Assembly (NCBI GenBank): GCA_017406565.1
Contig: JAFQYG010000002.1
Location: forward strand, 62,001 to 126,000
DNA length: 64,000 nucleotides
Direction of reading: 5' to 3'
From: Candidatus Saccharimonadota bacterium
Lineage (GTDB): Bacteria > Patescibacteriota > Saccharimonadia > Saccharimonadales > Saccharimonadaceae
The position numbers were made by a program, and so were the translations under genes. Positions 24,361-32,121 of this stretch are shown here, piece by piece (within the stretch, counting starts at the first letter, position 1; the number at the start of each line of letters is the position of its first letter). The notes below the pieces were generated by a model that saw only the letters and a list, made by a program, of their open reading frames with translations, was not told where the DNA came from and did no database searches.

Positions 24361-26100
24361 TTAGGCTGGTGGACTGGTGACGCAACGCACCATCCTCCCG
24401 AGGTACTTGCTGTAGCCGTACGTGCCTGGGCCGACGTTGCTACTGTTTAAGTACAAGTAGTAGGCGCTGCTACTGCTACCATTGTACGCCGAAGACGACC
24501 AATAGCCCCCGTTGGAACTACGTTCGTAGACCGACGAACTAGTCACGTACCCGGAAAAGACAAAGTTGTTAGGATAGCTTCTTAGATTATTACTAGCTGT
24601 AATACCAGTATCAGTACCACTAAGTGCAGTATTTAGGCTATCAAATTCGCCTGAAGTGTTACCAGTTGGAAGCTGCCATCCTGTAGGACAGATATCACCT
24701 GGAGCTGTGTAGCCACTTCTAGAGTCGTATTTACCATGACCTGCGGTAGCTGAATACCAGTTGTAGTAGTTGCCATAGGAGTAAACGTTACTAGAAATAC
24801 TGTAGCTAGAAGATGTATTGTCGGTGAAGAGGGTAATATTATCTGTTCGGAGTCTAGATTGGTCGTAACAGGCAGAAGAGTCAGTGGAACACCAGCCTTC
24901 TGGAGCAGTAGTTGCATCATAGGCTAGTGATGAGGTTGGAGAGAGGTGATTTGAAGTAGTAGATGAATCATAAATGTTAGTGAGGGGGAGAGACGGATTA
25001 TTGGTATTGGAATCGGACAATTCTGGGATGTTATCTAGTCTGAGGTTTTCTATCATCCAACATTTATAGTCTGCAAGTTTAGCTACGGCATAGACATTAT
25101 TGTCACGACTATCCTTTAAGGCGGTCACCTCGCCTCTAGGTAGTGATTCACAACCTTCCCAATTCTGCATATCGCCAGCAGATTTGACCCAAATGGCGTA
25201 TAAAGATAGGCCATTGGTGGAGATGTTTGATGGAGCAGTGATGGTTTGGTTAGGACCAAACTTTTGTCCACTACCATCATATGTATCGCTCCAACCAGCA
25301 AAGCCATAACCATCTTTCTTGAAGTTGGAGGCCCATAATGTAGTACTCGCACCATTACTAGCACTTTGTTGTCTCATCTCACCTTGGACTGTGGTTAAGG
25401 AGTTGTTGTTATAGCAGATCTTACCAGCAGGACAAGCTACTGGGCCTAGTTCTGGATCTGGATTAGCTACAGCATAGAAGTTTACTGTGTTGGTGTAAGT
25501 ACCTGATGCTTGTGACTGACTAGCTTTAGCTCCTATCTTGAACTTAATGGTCCTATTGTCTGCTGGGTTAGTGGTACTAATCAAAGCTATACCACCATTA
25601 CCACGTTCTTCTGCATTATCATTATTGTCTAATGGAAGTCCTGCATAACCTGATGCAGTAGAACCAGTACTACCAGATATCCAGTTAGTACCATTATCTA
25701 CTGAATAGGAGTATCCCCATGTATCATCAGTAAAGTTAGCTAGTGAGCTTACTGTACCTGGAGTAGTAGATAGGTTAGTGAAGGTATAGTTATTATTGCT
25801 TGAATTAACTAGAGAAGATGTACCACCTTTTACTCCTACTGTGATTAGTAGGTTATAGCCTTGTGAAGCATTAGTAGCTACAGTTACGTCTATGATATTA
25901 CTATCACTAGCTGTACCAGGAGCTAGGTTACTTATTACAAGATCGCCTGAGAGATTAAGTGAGATAGTAGGGTTGAAGGTGAAGCCGACCTCGGCGTTGG
26001 ACTGATAAGTTAAGGCTGATGCAGAATGATCACAAACAAAAAGACCAGACAAAAGTATGGCCATGACAGAAATAGTATTAATTAGTTTAGGATCTTTCAT
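24361..26100 (-). CDS. Secreted DGR-type lectin-like protein (lectin B)
   Basis: Secreted protein of 579 residues. Signal peptide about 1-29 (ISVMAILLSGLFVCDHSASA). The N-terminal beta domain (YQSNAEVGFTFNPTISLNLSGDLVISNL) is shared with lectin C (61583) but not with A or D. One InlB-type repeat (GFAGWSDTYDGSGQKFGPNQTI...LYAIW) leads into the paralogous domain (MQNWEGCESLPRGEVTALKDSRDNNVYAVAKLADYKCWMIENLRLD, ICPTGWQLPTG). It ends with a variable region and an unusual tail (RCVTSPPA). It converges on the plus-strand lectin genes. AAGGTAACC is a possible weak ribosome site. Confidence 0.85.
   Translation of the reverse strand: MKDPKLINTISVMAILLSGLFVCDHSASALTYQSNAEVGFTFNPTISLNLSGDLVISNLAPGTASDSNIIDVTVATNASQGYNLLITVGVKGGTSSLVNSSNNNYTFTNLSTTPGTVSSLANFTDDTWGYSYSVDNGTNWISGSTGSTASGYAGLPLDNNDNAEERGNGGIALISTTNPADNRTIKFKIGAKASQSQASGTYTNTVNFYAVANPDPELGPVACPAGKICYNNNSLTTVQGEMRQQSASNGASTTLWASNFKKDGYGFAGWSDTYDGSGQKFGPNQTITAPSNISTNGLSLYAIWVKSAGDMQNWEGCESLPRGEVTALKDSRDNNVYAVAKLADYKCWMIENLRLDNIPELSDSNTNNPSLPLTNIYDSSTTSNHLSPTSSLAYDATTAPEGWCSTDSSACYDQSRLRTDNITLFTDNTSSSYSISSNVYSYGNYYNWYSATAGHGKYDSRSGYTAPGDICPTGWQLPTGNTSGEFDSLNTALSGTDTGITASNNLRSYPNNFVFSGYVTSSSVYERSSNGGYWSSSAYNGSSSSAYYLYLNSSNVGPGTYGYSKYLGRMVRCVTSPPA
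24376..24570 (-). other. DGR-type variable region of lectin B
   Basis: Aligns nearly gap-free with the variable regions of lectins A and C. Fixed codons (tat tgg tcg tct tcg gcg tac; gtc; cca ggc) alternate with codons of the form NNC/NNT that differ in all three genes. GC-rich relative to the rest of the gene. Confidence 0.82.
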
Positions 26101-26450
26101 TTAGTAGGTTACCTTATTTATAAATCGCCTTTGCTCCACTGCGATGCCACCCTATAAAGATCTAAAGTAATACACGGATCATATGCGTAAAGAATGGCAC
26201 CGCAAGAGGTACGACAATTATGCCAGCGCAAATAAGCATAACTGTATCATCTACTATTGTATCATTAAAACTTAGATATTTAGAAAAAATGTCGCTAGTA
26301 TGCGTGCGTAAATGAATATGTCTTATCGCTTGTGATGGTTCGTAAAGACTGAATAAGGAGACAAAAATAGGCCAAAATCGGCTTAAAATCTGTCTTGAAT
26401 ATGTCGCAAATATGTTGCAAATGAACGAAAATATCCCCAAAAACAATTAA
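26101..26450. other. Non-coding stretch upstream of lectin B
   Basis: A 94-codon minus-strand frame here starts with TTG and has no ribosome site, and I do not accept it as a gene. The plus strand ends at a terminator-like hairpin (26452-26479), which raises the possibility of a plus-strand RNA, but I see no clear promoter for one. Confidence 0.5.
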
Positions 26451-26451
26451 G

Positions 26452-26479
26452 ACCCCTGTAAATTAGGGGTTATTTTTTC
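26452..26479. terminator. Terminator hairpin next to the tRNA cluster
   Basis: ACCCCT, loop, AGGGGT followed by TATTTTTT on the plus strand. On the minus strand the same hairpin is followed by a weaker run (CTTAATTGTTTTT) and would end the tRNA transcript. Likely bidirectional. Confidence 0.75.
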
Positions 26480-26510
26480 TGGAGATGACACTCCGGAATT
26501 AATTTGTTTA

Positions 26511-26587
26511 TGGTGGGCGATACAGGAGTCGAACCTGTGACCTCGTCTACGTCAAAGACGCGCTCTAGCCAACTGAGCTAACCGCCC
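26511..26587 (-). tRNA. tRNA-Val (GAC)
   Basis: Minus-strand cloverleaf: acceptor GGGCGGT/ATCGCCC, D arm GCTC...GAGC, anticodon stem CGTCT/AGACG with loop TTGACGT (anticodon GAC), T arm ACAGG-TTCGACT-CCTGT and encoded CCA. Third in transcription order of a three-tRNA cluster. Confidence 0.96.
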
Positions 26588-26600
26588 ATCGTCTTTATAT

Positions 26601-26677
26601 TGGTGAGCCGGGAGGGGCTCGAACCCTCGACACCGGGCTTAAAAGGCCCGTGCTCTAACCAGCTGAGCTACCGGCCC
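26601..26677 (-). tRNA. tRNA-Lys (UUU)
   Basis: Minus strand. Anticodon stem CGGGC/GCCCG with loop CTTTTAA (anticodon TTT), D arm GCTC...GAGC, T arm GAGGG-TTCGAGC-CCCTC and encoded CCA. Middle gene of the cluster. Confidence 0.96.
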
Positions 26678-26693
26678 AACATTAGACGATAAT

Positions 26694-26770
26694 TGGTGGC
26701 GCCGACTGGACTTGAACCAGTGACACAAGGCTCTTCAGGCCTCTGCTCTACCAACTGAGCTACAGCGCCA
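26694..26770 (-). tRNA. tRNA-Phe (GAA)
   Basis: Minus strand. Loop CTGAAGA gives anticodon GAA; D arm GCTC...GAGC, T arm ACTGG-TTCAAGT-CCAGT and encoded CCA. First gene of the cluster. Confidence 0.96.
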
Positions 26771-26830
26771 CGTTTGTAATTATATCATAGATTTTGTTTT
26801 TTGTGAATTGTAGTATTATAATAAATAAGT

Positions 26831-27469
26831 ATGAAAATTGGTGTATTTGATTCTGGTAAAGGAGGAACAACAGTACTCGAGGCAATAAAAAGAGTTTTAC
26901 CAAATGAAGAGTACAAATATATTGGTGATTCGAAGAATTGTCCGTATGGTGAAAAATCTGATGAAGAATTGATGCGTATAGTGTGTGGAATCGTCGATGA
27001 GTTATGTGACTTTGGAGCTGAAATAATTGTGATAGCGTGTAATACTGCTACTGCGAAATGTATCGATAAACTGAGGGAACTATATCCGAAAATAGAATTT
27101 GTGGGGACGGAACCTGCGATTAAATTAGCGGTAGCGACGGGAGCAGAAAAAATTTTAGTTATGGCGACGCCTGGTACGATAGAATCAGAACGTTTACATG
27201 AATTGGTACGTGACAATAAAATGAATAACCAAAAGATCGAATTGTTGGCTTGCGCTGGTTTGGCCGATGCGATTGAAAAAGATGAGAATGTCGATGAGGT
27301 CTTAAATAGATTGTTAAAAGGAAAGAAGAACTATGATGTGGTAGTACTTGGCTGTACACATTATTCTTTGATTCGTGATAGGATTCAAAAGTATTTTCCT
27401 GAAGCTTTATTGATAGATGGTAATGATGGGGTGGCTAGTAGGGTGCAGCAAATAGTACAGAAGCATTAA
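26831..27469 (+). CDS. murI: Glutamate racemase
   Basis: Makes D-glutamate for peptidoglycan. Both catalytic cysteines are present, in IACNTATA and VLGCTHYSL, together with the substrate loop FDSGKGGTTVLEAI and the NCPYGEKS segment. At 212 residues it is shorter than most MurI proteins (about 260), but no catalytic block is missing, so this is a compact form. TATAAT (26817-26822) ends 8 nt before the ATG (leaderless). With murD in the same window it indicates that the cell builds peptidoglycan. Confidence 0.93.
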   Translation: MKIGVFDSGKGGTTVLEAIKRVLPNEEYKYIGDSKNCPYGEKSDEELMRIVCGIVDELCDFGAEIIVIACNTATAKCIDKLRELYPKIEFVGTEPAIKLAVATGAEKILVMATPGTIESERLHELVRDNKMNNQKIELLACAGLADAIEKDENVDEVLNRLLKGKKNYDVVVLGCTHYSLIRDRIQKYFPEALLIDGNDGVASRVQQIVQKH

Positions 27470-27497
27470 AAAAATCCCCTTTTAAAAGGGGATTTTT
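27469..27497. terminator. Bidirectional terminator after murI
   Basis: AAAAAATCCCCTTTT pairs with AAAAGGGGATTTTT between converging genes. Confidence 0.9.
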
Positions 27498-27506
27498 ACC
27501 GGAGTA

Positions 27507-27956
27507 TTATTTTTTAGATGACTTGGTGTGTTCAGCGATGTCTTTGGTATTTCGCCAAATCATGATAAACATCATGGTGATTTCGTAAGTAATACGGACG
27601 ATGACTGGACCACCGATGAGGCAGAAGAAGAATGCTAATACACCATAGCCGCCAGCTGTAAGGAAGGTGAATGAGAACAAGATGACAAAAATGGTGGCAA
27701 TATAATAAAGTGTTTTTAGAATTGCTTCTAGCCACATAATCTTAAAGGATAAGAAATCCTTTAACCATTTAGCAAATTTACCTTTTGGCTCAGCTGAATT
27801 TTTAACAAATAGGAAATAAGTAAGAATTCCGCCGATTACAGCGAGAATTCCGGCAATAATAATCCAAACAGCAGCTCCTTCTGAGATAGTGCCCTCAAAT
27901 TGAGGTTCCAATTCATAACGATAGCTTGCACCATATGCAGCGAGTTGATTTAACAT
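27507..27956 (-). CDS. Small integral membrane protein resembling DUF4282
   Basis: 149 residues with about three membrane helices (WIIIAGILAVIGGILTYFLF, TLYYIATIFVILFSFTFL, VLAFFFCLIGGPVIVRITYEITMMFIMIW). The pattern FLSFKIMW...LKTLYYIATIF...GPVIVRITYEITMMFIMIWRNTKDI matches what I know of DUF4282 proteins, whose function is unknown. The ribosome site is AAAGGAG and a TATAAT lies upstream on the minus strand. Confidence 0.7.
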   Translation of the reverse strand: MLNQLAAYGASYRYELEPQFEGTISEGAAVWIIIAGILAVIGGILTYFLFVKNSAEPKGKFAKWLKDFLSFKIMWLEAILKTLYYIATIFVILFSFTFLTAGGYGVLAFFFCLIGGPVIVRITYEITMMFIMIWRNTKDIAEHTKSSKK

Positions 27957-28036
27957 TTTATAACTCCTTTAATTATATTAATTTGATTATAGCATAATAA
28001 TTTTTTATTTAAAAAAAATTTTATATAATATAATAT

Positions 28037-29212
28037 ATGAATAGAGTACCATTGGCGGAGCGGATGAGGCCGACTAAATTATCTGAAGTAGTGGGGCAGG
28101 ACGAAATTATTGGTGATGGGAAAATTTTGACGGAAATTGTACGAAAGGGAGAACCGGTGAACTTAATTTTTTGGGGACCACCTGGTACCGGTAAGACGAC
28201 TTTGGCGCGAATTTTGGCGCGAGAGTTTAAAGCGGATTTTGTGGAGATTTCTGCAGTAACGGCTGGTAAAAAAGATGTTGAAGCGGTGGTATCACGGGCT
28301 AAACTTAACTGGAATTTAAAAACTAGAACGATATTGTTTGTAGATGAAATTCATCGTTTTAATAAAGCACAGCAGGATGCTTTTTTGCCACACGTGGAAT
28401 CAGGGTTGATTACTTTGATTGGGGCCACAACTGAAAATCCCTCGTTTGAGGTGATTTCACCGTTACTATCTAGATCAAGGGTAGTGGTAGTGGCGCCCTT
28501 ATCGAAAGATGCAATTATTGAAGTATTAAAGCGAGCCATTAAGGCAGAAAAAGCATCTAAGAGAGTGACTAAAAAAGCACTTGATTTATTGGCAGAGTTA
28601 TCCGGAGGTGATGCGAGAAGCGCGCTAGGAGATTTGGAATTAGCACTTTCTTTGGCGGATAAAGTGGATGAAAAAATAGTAGAAGAAGCGGCTGGACGAA
28701 AGGTGCCTGGGTATGATAAAAAAGGCGATAACCATTATGATACGATTTCGGCATTTATAAAATCGATGCGAGGTTCGGATGCTGACGCTGCGCTGTATTA
28801 TTTAGCACGGATGGTAGAAGCGGGTGAAGATCCGAAATTTATCGCTAGAAGAATGGTAATATTTGCTTCTGAAGATATTGGACTGGCTGGGAATGGGGCA
28901 CTAAGCCTTGCGACAGCGTGTTTTCAAGCCGTGGAAAGAGTGGGAATGCCAGAGTCTGGTTTGATGTTAGCGCATACTTGTGTGGCATTAGCGAAATCTA
29001 AAAAATCGAGAACAACGACAGATGCTTGGTATAAAGCCTTAGATTTAGCTAGAAAGACTCGTGGTGAGCCAGTGCCGATATGGTTGCGTAACGCTCCAAC
29101 AAAATTAATGAAAGATTTAGGTTATGGTAAAGGCCAAAAATGGGAAGCTGGATTCCATTTAGATAAAAATTATTTACCAGATAGCATTAAGGATGAGAAA
29201 TTGTTAGATTAA
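28037..29212 (+). CDS. rarA: Replication-associated recombination ATPase RarA (MgsA)
   Basis: AAA+ ATPase related to clamp loaders that acts at stalled replication forks. Seen: PLAERMRPTKLSEVVGQDEI, Walker A WGPPGTGKTTLA, Walker B LFVDEIHRFNKAQQDAFLPHVE, sensor IGATTENPSFEVISPLLSRSRV, LSGGDARSALGDLE, and the RarA-specific C-terminal part DKKGDNHYDTISAFIKSMRGSDADAALYYLARM and PIWLRNAPTKLMKDLGYGKGQ. Full length at 391 residues. TATAAT boxes end 2 or 7 nt before the ATG. It overlaps the converging gene by 4 nt. Confidence 0.95.
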   Translation: MNRVPLAERMRPTKLSEVVGQDEIIGDGKILTEIVRKGEPVNLIFWGPPGTGKTTLARILAREFKADFVEISAVTAGKKDVEAVVSRAKLNWNLKTRTILFVDEIHRFNKAQQDAFLPHVESGLITLIGATTENPSFEVISPLLSRSRVVVVAPLSKDAIIEVLKRAIKAEKASKRVTKKALDLLAELSGGDARSALGDLELALSLADKVDEKIVEEAAGRKVPGYDKKGDNHYDTISAFIKSMRGSDADAALYYLARMVEAGEDPKFIARRMVIFASEDIGLAGNGALSLATACFQAVERVGMPESGLMLAHTCVALAKSKKSRTTTDAWYKALDLARKTRGEPVPIWLRNAPTKLMKDLGYGKGQKWEAGFHLDKNYLPDSIKDEKLLD

Positions 29213-29898
29213 CTGTTTAGGCCTGCTTCAAAGTAAGCTTTGACATCTTCCCAAGTGCCGTCTGGTGAAAAGCCTGGAGGTGAGTATTTGTTTAGTTTAA
29301 AGGCGGGTAAGCCAGTAACTAAATCAGAAGTTTTGGCGGCGTTCTTTATGATTTCATCTAGAGGTCGCTTTTCTTTTATGCAAGTTTTAAAATCGTCGCT
29401 AAGATCAAGCCCTTCCCCGATTTTAGTCCAATAATCTTGACTGTTTTTATTGAGGGCGACAAAACCAGATTTACCTTCATCTTTGAAATAGTCGTTCCAA
29501 ACGGTGGTGATAGCTTTATTGTAGTAGTCCCAGAATTTACCTTCATCACGGGCGCAATAGGTGGCAATTGCTGAATAGCGTGAATTAATTGGATTGGATT
29601 CACCATATTCGTAGAGGAAGTCGGAAACGCGGACTTCGAATAGGATGTCGTTCTCCTCAATATACTGTTGGAACTCTTCTTCGTTTTCGATTATGGCATT
29701 TTCAAAAGCCAAACAATATGGACAGACTAAATCTGAATAAATAATAAAGTAATTTTTTGCTTCAGGATTGCCGATGGTGGTTCTATCATCCCATACCTTA
29801 TCTGAATTGGATGGCTTACTATTCATACTTGCAATAATGGCGGCAAAAATTAAAATAACGATTGCAACTATGCCGATGATTCTACCTGCTTTTTGCAT
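29209..29898 (-). CDS. DsbA-like thioredoxin-fold oxidoreductase, membrane-anchored
   Basis: Extracytoplasmic thiol-disulfide protein. An N-terminal anchor or signal (MQKAGRIIGIVAIVILIFAAIIA) is followed by a thioredoxin fold with the active site DLVCPYCLAFENAI (CPYC) and a cis-Pro region in TGLPAFKLN. Start chosen at 29898, which has AAGGAG at good spacing; two upstream in-frame ATGs lie deeper in the preceding gene. It overlaps that gene by 17 nt, so the two are coupled, and they probably form a redox pair for disulfide bonds in secreted proteins. Confidence 0.85.
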   Translation of the reverse strand: MQKAGRIIGIVAIVILIFAAIIASMNSKPSNSDKVWDDRTTIGNPEAKNYFIIYSDLVCPYCLAFENAIIENEEEFQQYIEENDILFEVRVSDFLYEYGESNPINSRYSAIATYCARDEGKFWDYYNKAITTVWNDYFKDEGKSGFVALNKNSQDYWTKIGEGLDLSDDFKTCIKEKRPLDEIIKNAAKTSDLVTGLPAFKLNKYSPPGFSPDGTWEDVKAYFEAGLNS

Positions 29899-30499
29899 TT
29901 TTCTCCTTCTCTTTCGCATGTCTTGCGAGATATTTTTCATTTACTATTGTAACATATGTTTCTTCACCTAAACGTTTTAATGATAGAATCGCAATAACAA
30001 TGGCGAGCCAAGTGACGATAGCGGAAATAGTTCCGGCGATCGATAAGCTACCAGTGGAAAAAATAACGCCAATTAATGGAGTGATTAGGGTAGTACCACA
30101 AGTGGGGCAACCAGCGCCAAGGGCGATTAGCCCAGTAATGATGCCAGCTTTTTCTAAATTAGCGGTATTTTGTTCTTTCTTCTTTTTCCAGAGTAAAACT
30201 ATGAGTCCAATTAGAACGCCCTGCAGAATAGCAATGAAAAAGATTGGGAGCCAATCGAAAAACGATTGATTAATACCAAAAATTGCTATAAAGCTTTCAC
30301 CGATAATTCTGAGGCCTTTTGGAAAGCCGAGCACTCTAATTAATTCAAATTTGGCGAGGCCAGCATTAAGTAGATTCATTAACATACCAAAAAAGATGAA
30401 ACTCGGAATAAATCCGTACCAAAAGCGTTTTTCTTTGGTGGCAAGTAAAATACCTTTTGCGGCAAGCACAAATCCGTCGAGCCATTTCCTCCAATTCAT
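29882..30499 (-). CDS. Polytopic membrane protein with intramembrane CxxC, probable redox partner
   Basis: About 205 residues with five or so membrane helices. GLIALGAGCPTCGTTLITPLIGVIF carries a CPTC motif at a membrane helix, suggesting a thiol/disulfide role. I cannot place it in VKOR, DsbB or CcdA by sequence. Start chosen at the second ATG (30499, MNWRKW): TATAAT on the minus strand (complement of 30507-30512) ends 7 nt before it, while the first ATG at 30505 is only 1 nt from the box. The C-terminus is highly charged (KEKEKNAKSR). Coupled to the DsbA-like gene. Confidence 0.75.
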   Translation of the reverse strand: MNWRKWLDGFVLAAKGILLATKEKRFWYGFIPSFIFFGMLMNLLNAGLAKFELIRVLGFPKGLRIIGESFIAIFGINQSFFDWLPIFFIAILQGVLIGLIVLLWKKKKEQNTANLEKAGIITGLIALGAGCPTCGTTLITPLIGVIFSTGSLSIAGTISAIVTWLAIVIAILSLKRLGEETYVTIVNEKYLARHAKEKEKNAKSR

Positions 30500-30534
30500 G
30501 AACATTATTATAACACAACAATTATGGCTGCGGT

Positions 30535-30701
30535 TATTTTAATATATTATTTTATTTATACTTCACTTACGCCAGGAAGATTTTTAAATATTTTTTAACG
30601 AATTTTTTTTCGCTACGCCCACCACCCTCGCTCAAAAATTCTAAAATATCTAAAAATCTTCTTGGGTTCGTTCAAAATAAATAAAATAATATATTAAAAT
30701 A
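30535..30701. repeat. Large intergenic palindrome with GC-rich cap
   Basis: A 25-bp perfect inverted repeat of AT-rich sequence (30535-30559 with 30677-30701; begins TATTTTAATATATTATTTTA) encloses a second paired block (AAGATTTTTA with TAAAAATCTT) and a GC-rich tip. On the minus strand the tip reads GAGCGAGGGTGGTGGGCG then TAGCGA, which recalls the family 1 core (GAGCGAG...GGGCG..AGCGA). It is not followed by a gene-proximal T tract. Confidence 0.75.
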
Positions 30702-30831
30702 GTCAAGTTATGTTTGTTCGGTTTTTTGTATTTTACCTCTGTTATTCTTTGGTTTTAGCATAAACATATTATGACATGAAAAATTTTAAAAAACAAGGTT
30801 GACAATGATGTTGCCTATGCTAAAATTAGGG

Positions 30832-31050
30832 TAGGTTCGGACCGAATCCAACGTTGAAAGCGGGCTGAGCCGGGAGATGTGAATACATAAGATTAAAGAT
30901 CTTATTGTACCAATAATCTTATAAAGGCATATCGTTTAAGGCGATATAGCTGATGTAGGGTGGAGTGTAGAGCTATATTGGCTAAGATGTGTATGACCTT
31001 CCACCTAGAAGTTTGTGTAAAAGTTCACCTTTGTTGAGGTGAATTTTTAT
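30832..31050 (+). ncRNA. Unassigned structured RNA of about 220 nt with its own promoter and terminator
   Basis: TTGACA (30799-30804), 16 bp, then an extended -10 TGCTAAAAT (TAAAAT 30821-30826) place the 5' end near 30832. The RNA ends at a strong terminator (TTCACCT 31024-31030, loop TTGTTG, AGGTGAA 31037-31043, then TTTTTAT). Internal helices: TTCG-GAC-CGAA, TAAGATT/AATCTTA, ATATCG/CGATAT, and GGTGGA/TCCACC closing a 3' domain. No open frame fits. The next gene has its own promoter after the terminator, so this is a separate RNA or a terminated leader. It does not match RNase P, tmRNA, SRP or 6S signatures that I know. Confidence 0.75.
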
Positions 31051-31086
31051 ATGGACCCATAAGCTTAAGTGTGGTATAATTACGGC

Positions 31087-32121
31087 ATGGAACTTTCTCA
31101 TAAGTTCAAAAATATTTTGATTACCAGTGTTGTTGTGATAATGGGAATATTTTTTGCTTGTTTATTAAAAGTAGCGAACACTTCGACATTTGCTGAGGGT
31201 GATGACACCTTTATTTATGATGGTGCTGGTGCGAAGTTTGTAACTTTTTATGATGATGGTGAAAAATTGACAGTTAAAACAGAGGCGCGGACGGTAAGAG
31301 AAGCGTTGGAGAGAGCTGAGATTATAGTAAATACTGGTGATATTGTGGATCCTGGATTAGATAGCGAAATCAATGCAGATAATTTCTTTATCAATATATA
31401 TCGAGCGCGTCCGGTAGTGGTACGAGATGGCACAAAGGATCGTTATTTAATGACAGCAAGTTATGATGTGAAGACTATTATGAAAGAAGCTGGTTTGACG
31501 GTTTATGATGGTGATGAGATTGAAATGGTGGCTAATACTAATTTTTTGGAAACTGGACTTGCAAGTATTTATCAGATTTCACGAAATGGCGGCAGAACTA
31601 TCACTGAGGAAGTAGAGATTCCTTATACAGAAGAAACCGTAGCAGATACTAATCTCGAAACTGGCAAGACCGAAGTAAGACAACTTGGTGAAGTAGGAAC
31701 GAAGCGCGTAAATTATACTGTATATTATGTAGATAATGTAGAAGTGTCGCGTGAAGTGGTTTCGGAAGAAGTAATTCGAGAACCAGTAGCGCGCATTACT
31801 GCAGTAGGCGCAAAACGCTCTTCGCCACCAGCGACGGGTACTTGTGCTGATTGGGTGCGAGCGGCTGGCGTGGCTGAAGCAGATGTGAATGCAGCAGTAG
31901 ATTTGATCTATCACGAAAGTGGTTGTAGACCAGATGCTAGAAATGCACGTTCTGGTGCATATGGTATACCACAGGCTTTACCTGGTAGCAAAATGGCATC
32001 GGCTGGCGCAGATTGGGAAACTAATCCAATTACACAAATTCGATGGATGGCTGGTTATGTAAACCGTTATGGCGGTTGGCAGGGAGCGGTTAATTTCTGG
32101 TACGCCCATGGTTGGTACTAA
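31087..32121 (+). CDS. Rpf/lytic transglycosylase-like protein with DUF348 and G5 domains
   Basis: Secreted or membrane-tethered cell-wall hydrolase of 344 residues. A membrane/signal segment (ILITSVVVIMGIFFACLL) is followed by DUF348 (ubiquitin-like) units (FVTFYDDGEKLTVKTEARTVREALERAEI), a G5 domain (ITEEVEIPYTEETVADTNLETGKTEVRQLGEVGTKRVNY) and a C-terminal lysozyme-like domain with the probable catalytic Glu in DLIYHESGCRPDARN and SGAYGIPQALPGSKM. The layout is like actinobacterial RpfB and Firmicutes YabE. Start at 31087 (MELSHKF): TATAAT (31075-31080) ends 6 nt before it. It overlaps rsmA. Confidence 0.88.
   Translation: MELSHKFKNILITSVVVIMGIFFACLLKVANTSTFAEGDDTFIYDGAGAKFVTFYDDGEKLTVKTEARTVREALERAEIIVNTGDIVDPGLDSEINADNFFINIYRARPVVVRDGTKDRYLMTASYDVKTIMKEAGLTVYDGDEIEMVANTNFLETGLASIYQISRNGGRTITEEVEIPYTEETVADTNLETGKTEVRQLGEVGTKRVNYTVYYVDNVEVSREVVSEEVIREPVARITAVGAKRSSPPATGTCADWVRAAGVAEADVNAAVDLIYHESGCRPDARNARSGAYGIPQALPGSKMASAGADWETNPITQIRWMAGYVNRYGGWQGAVNFWYAHGWY

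Noticed and set aside
19796-26100. Prophage or insertion sequence around the lectin and orphan genes
   Set aside because: No integrase, transposase, phage structural gene or flanking direct repeats are visible. The mobile signal in this window is limited to the short palindromic elements.
26162-26446. Minus-strand open frame of 94 codons between lectin B and the tRNA cluster
   Set aside because: It begins with TTG, has no ribosome site, shows no family pattern and lies next to a terminator hairpin. Treated as non-coding.
30832-31050. Assignment of the structured RNA as RNase P RNA, tmRNA, SRP RNA or 6S RNA
   Set aside because: The conserved sequence elements of these RNAs that I know are absent. 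It is left unassigned.
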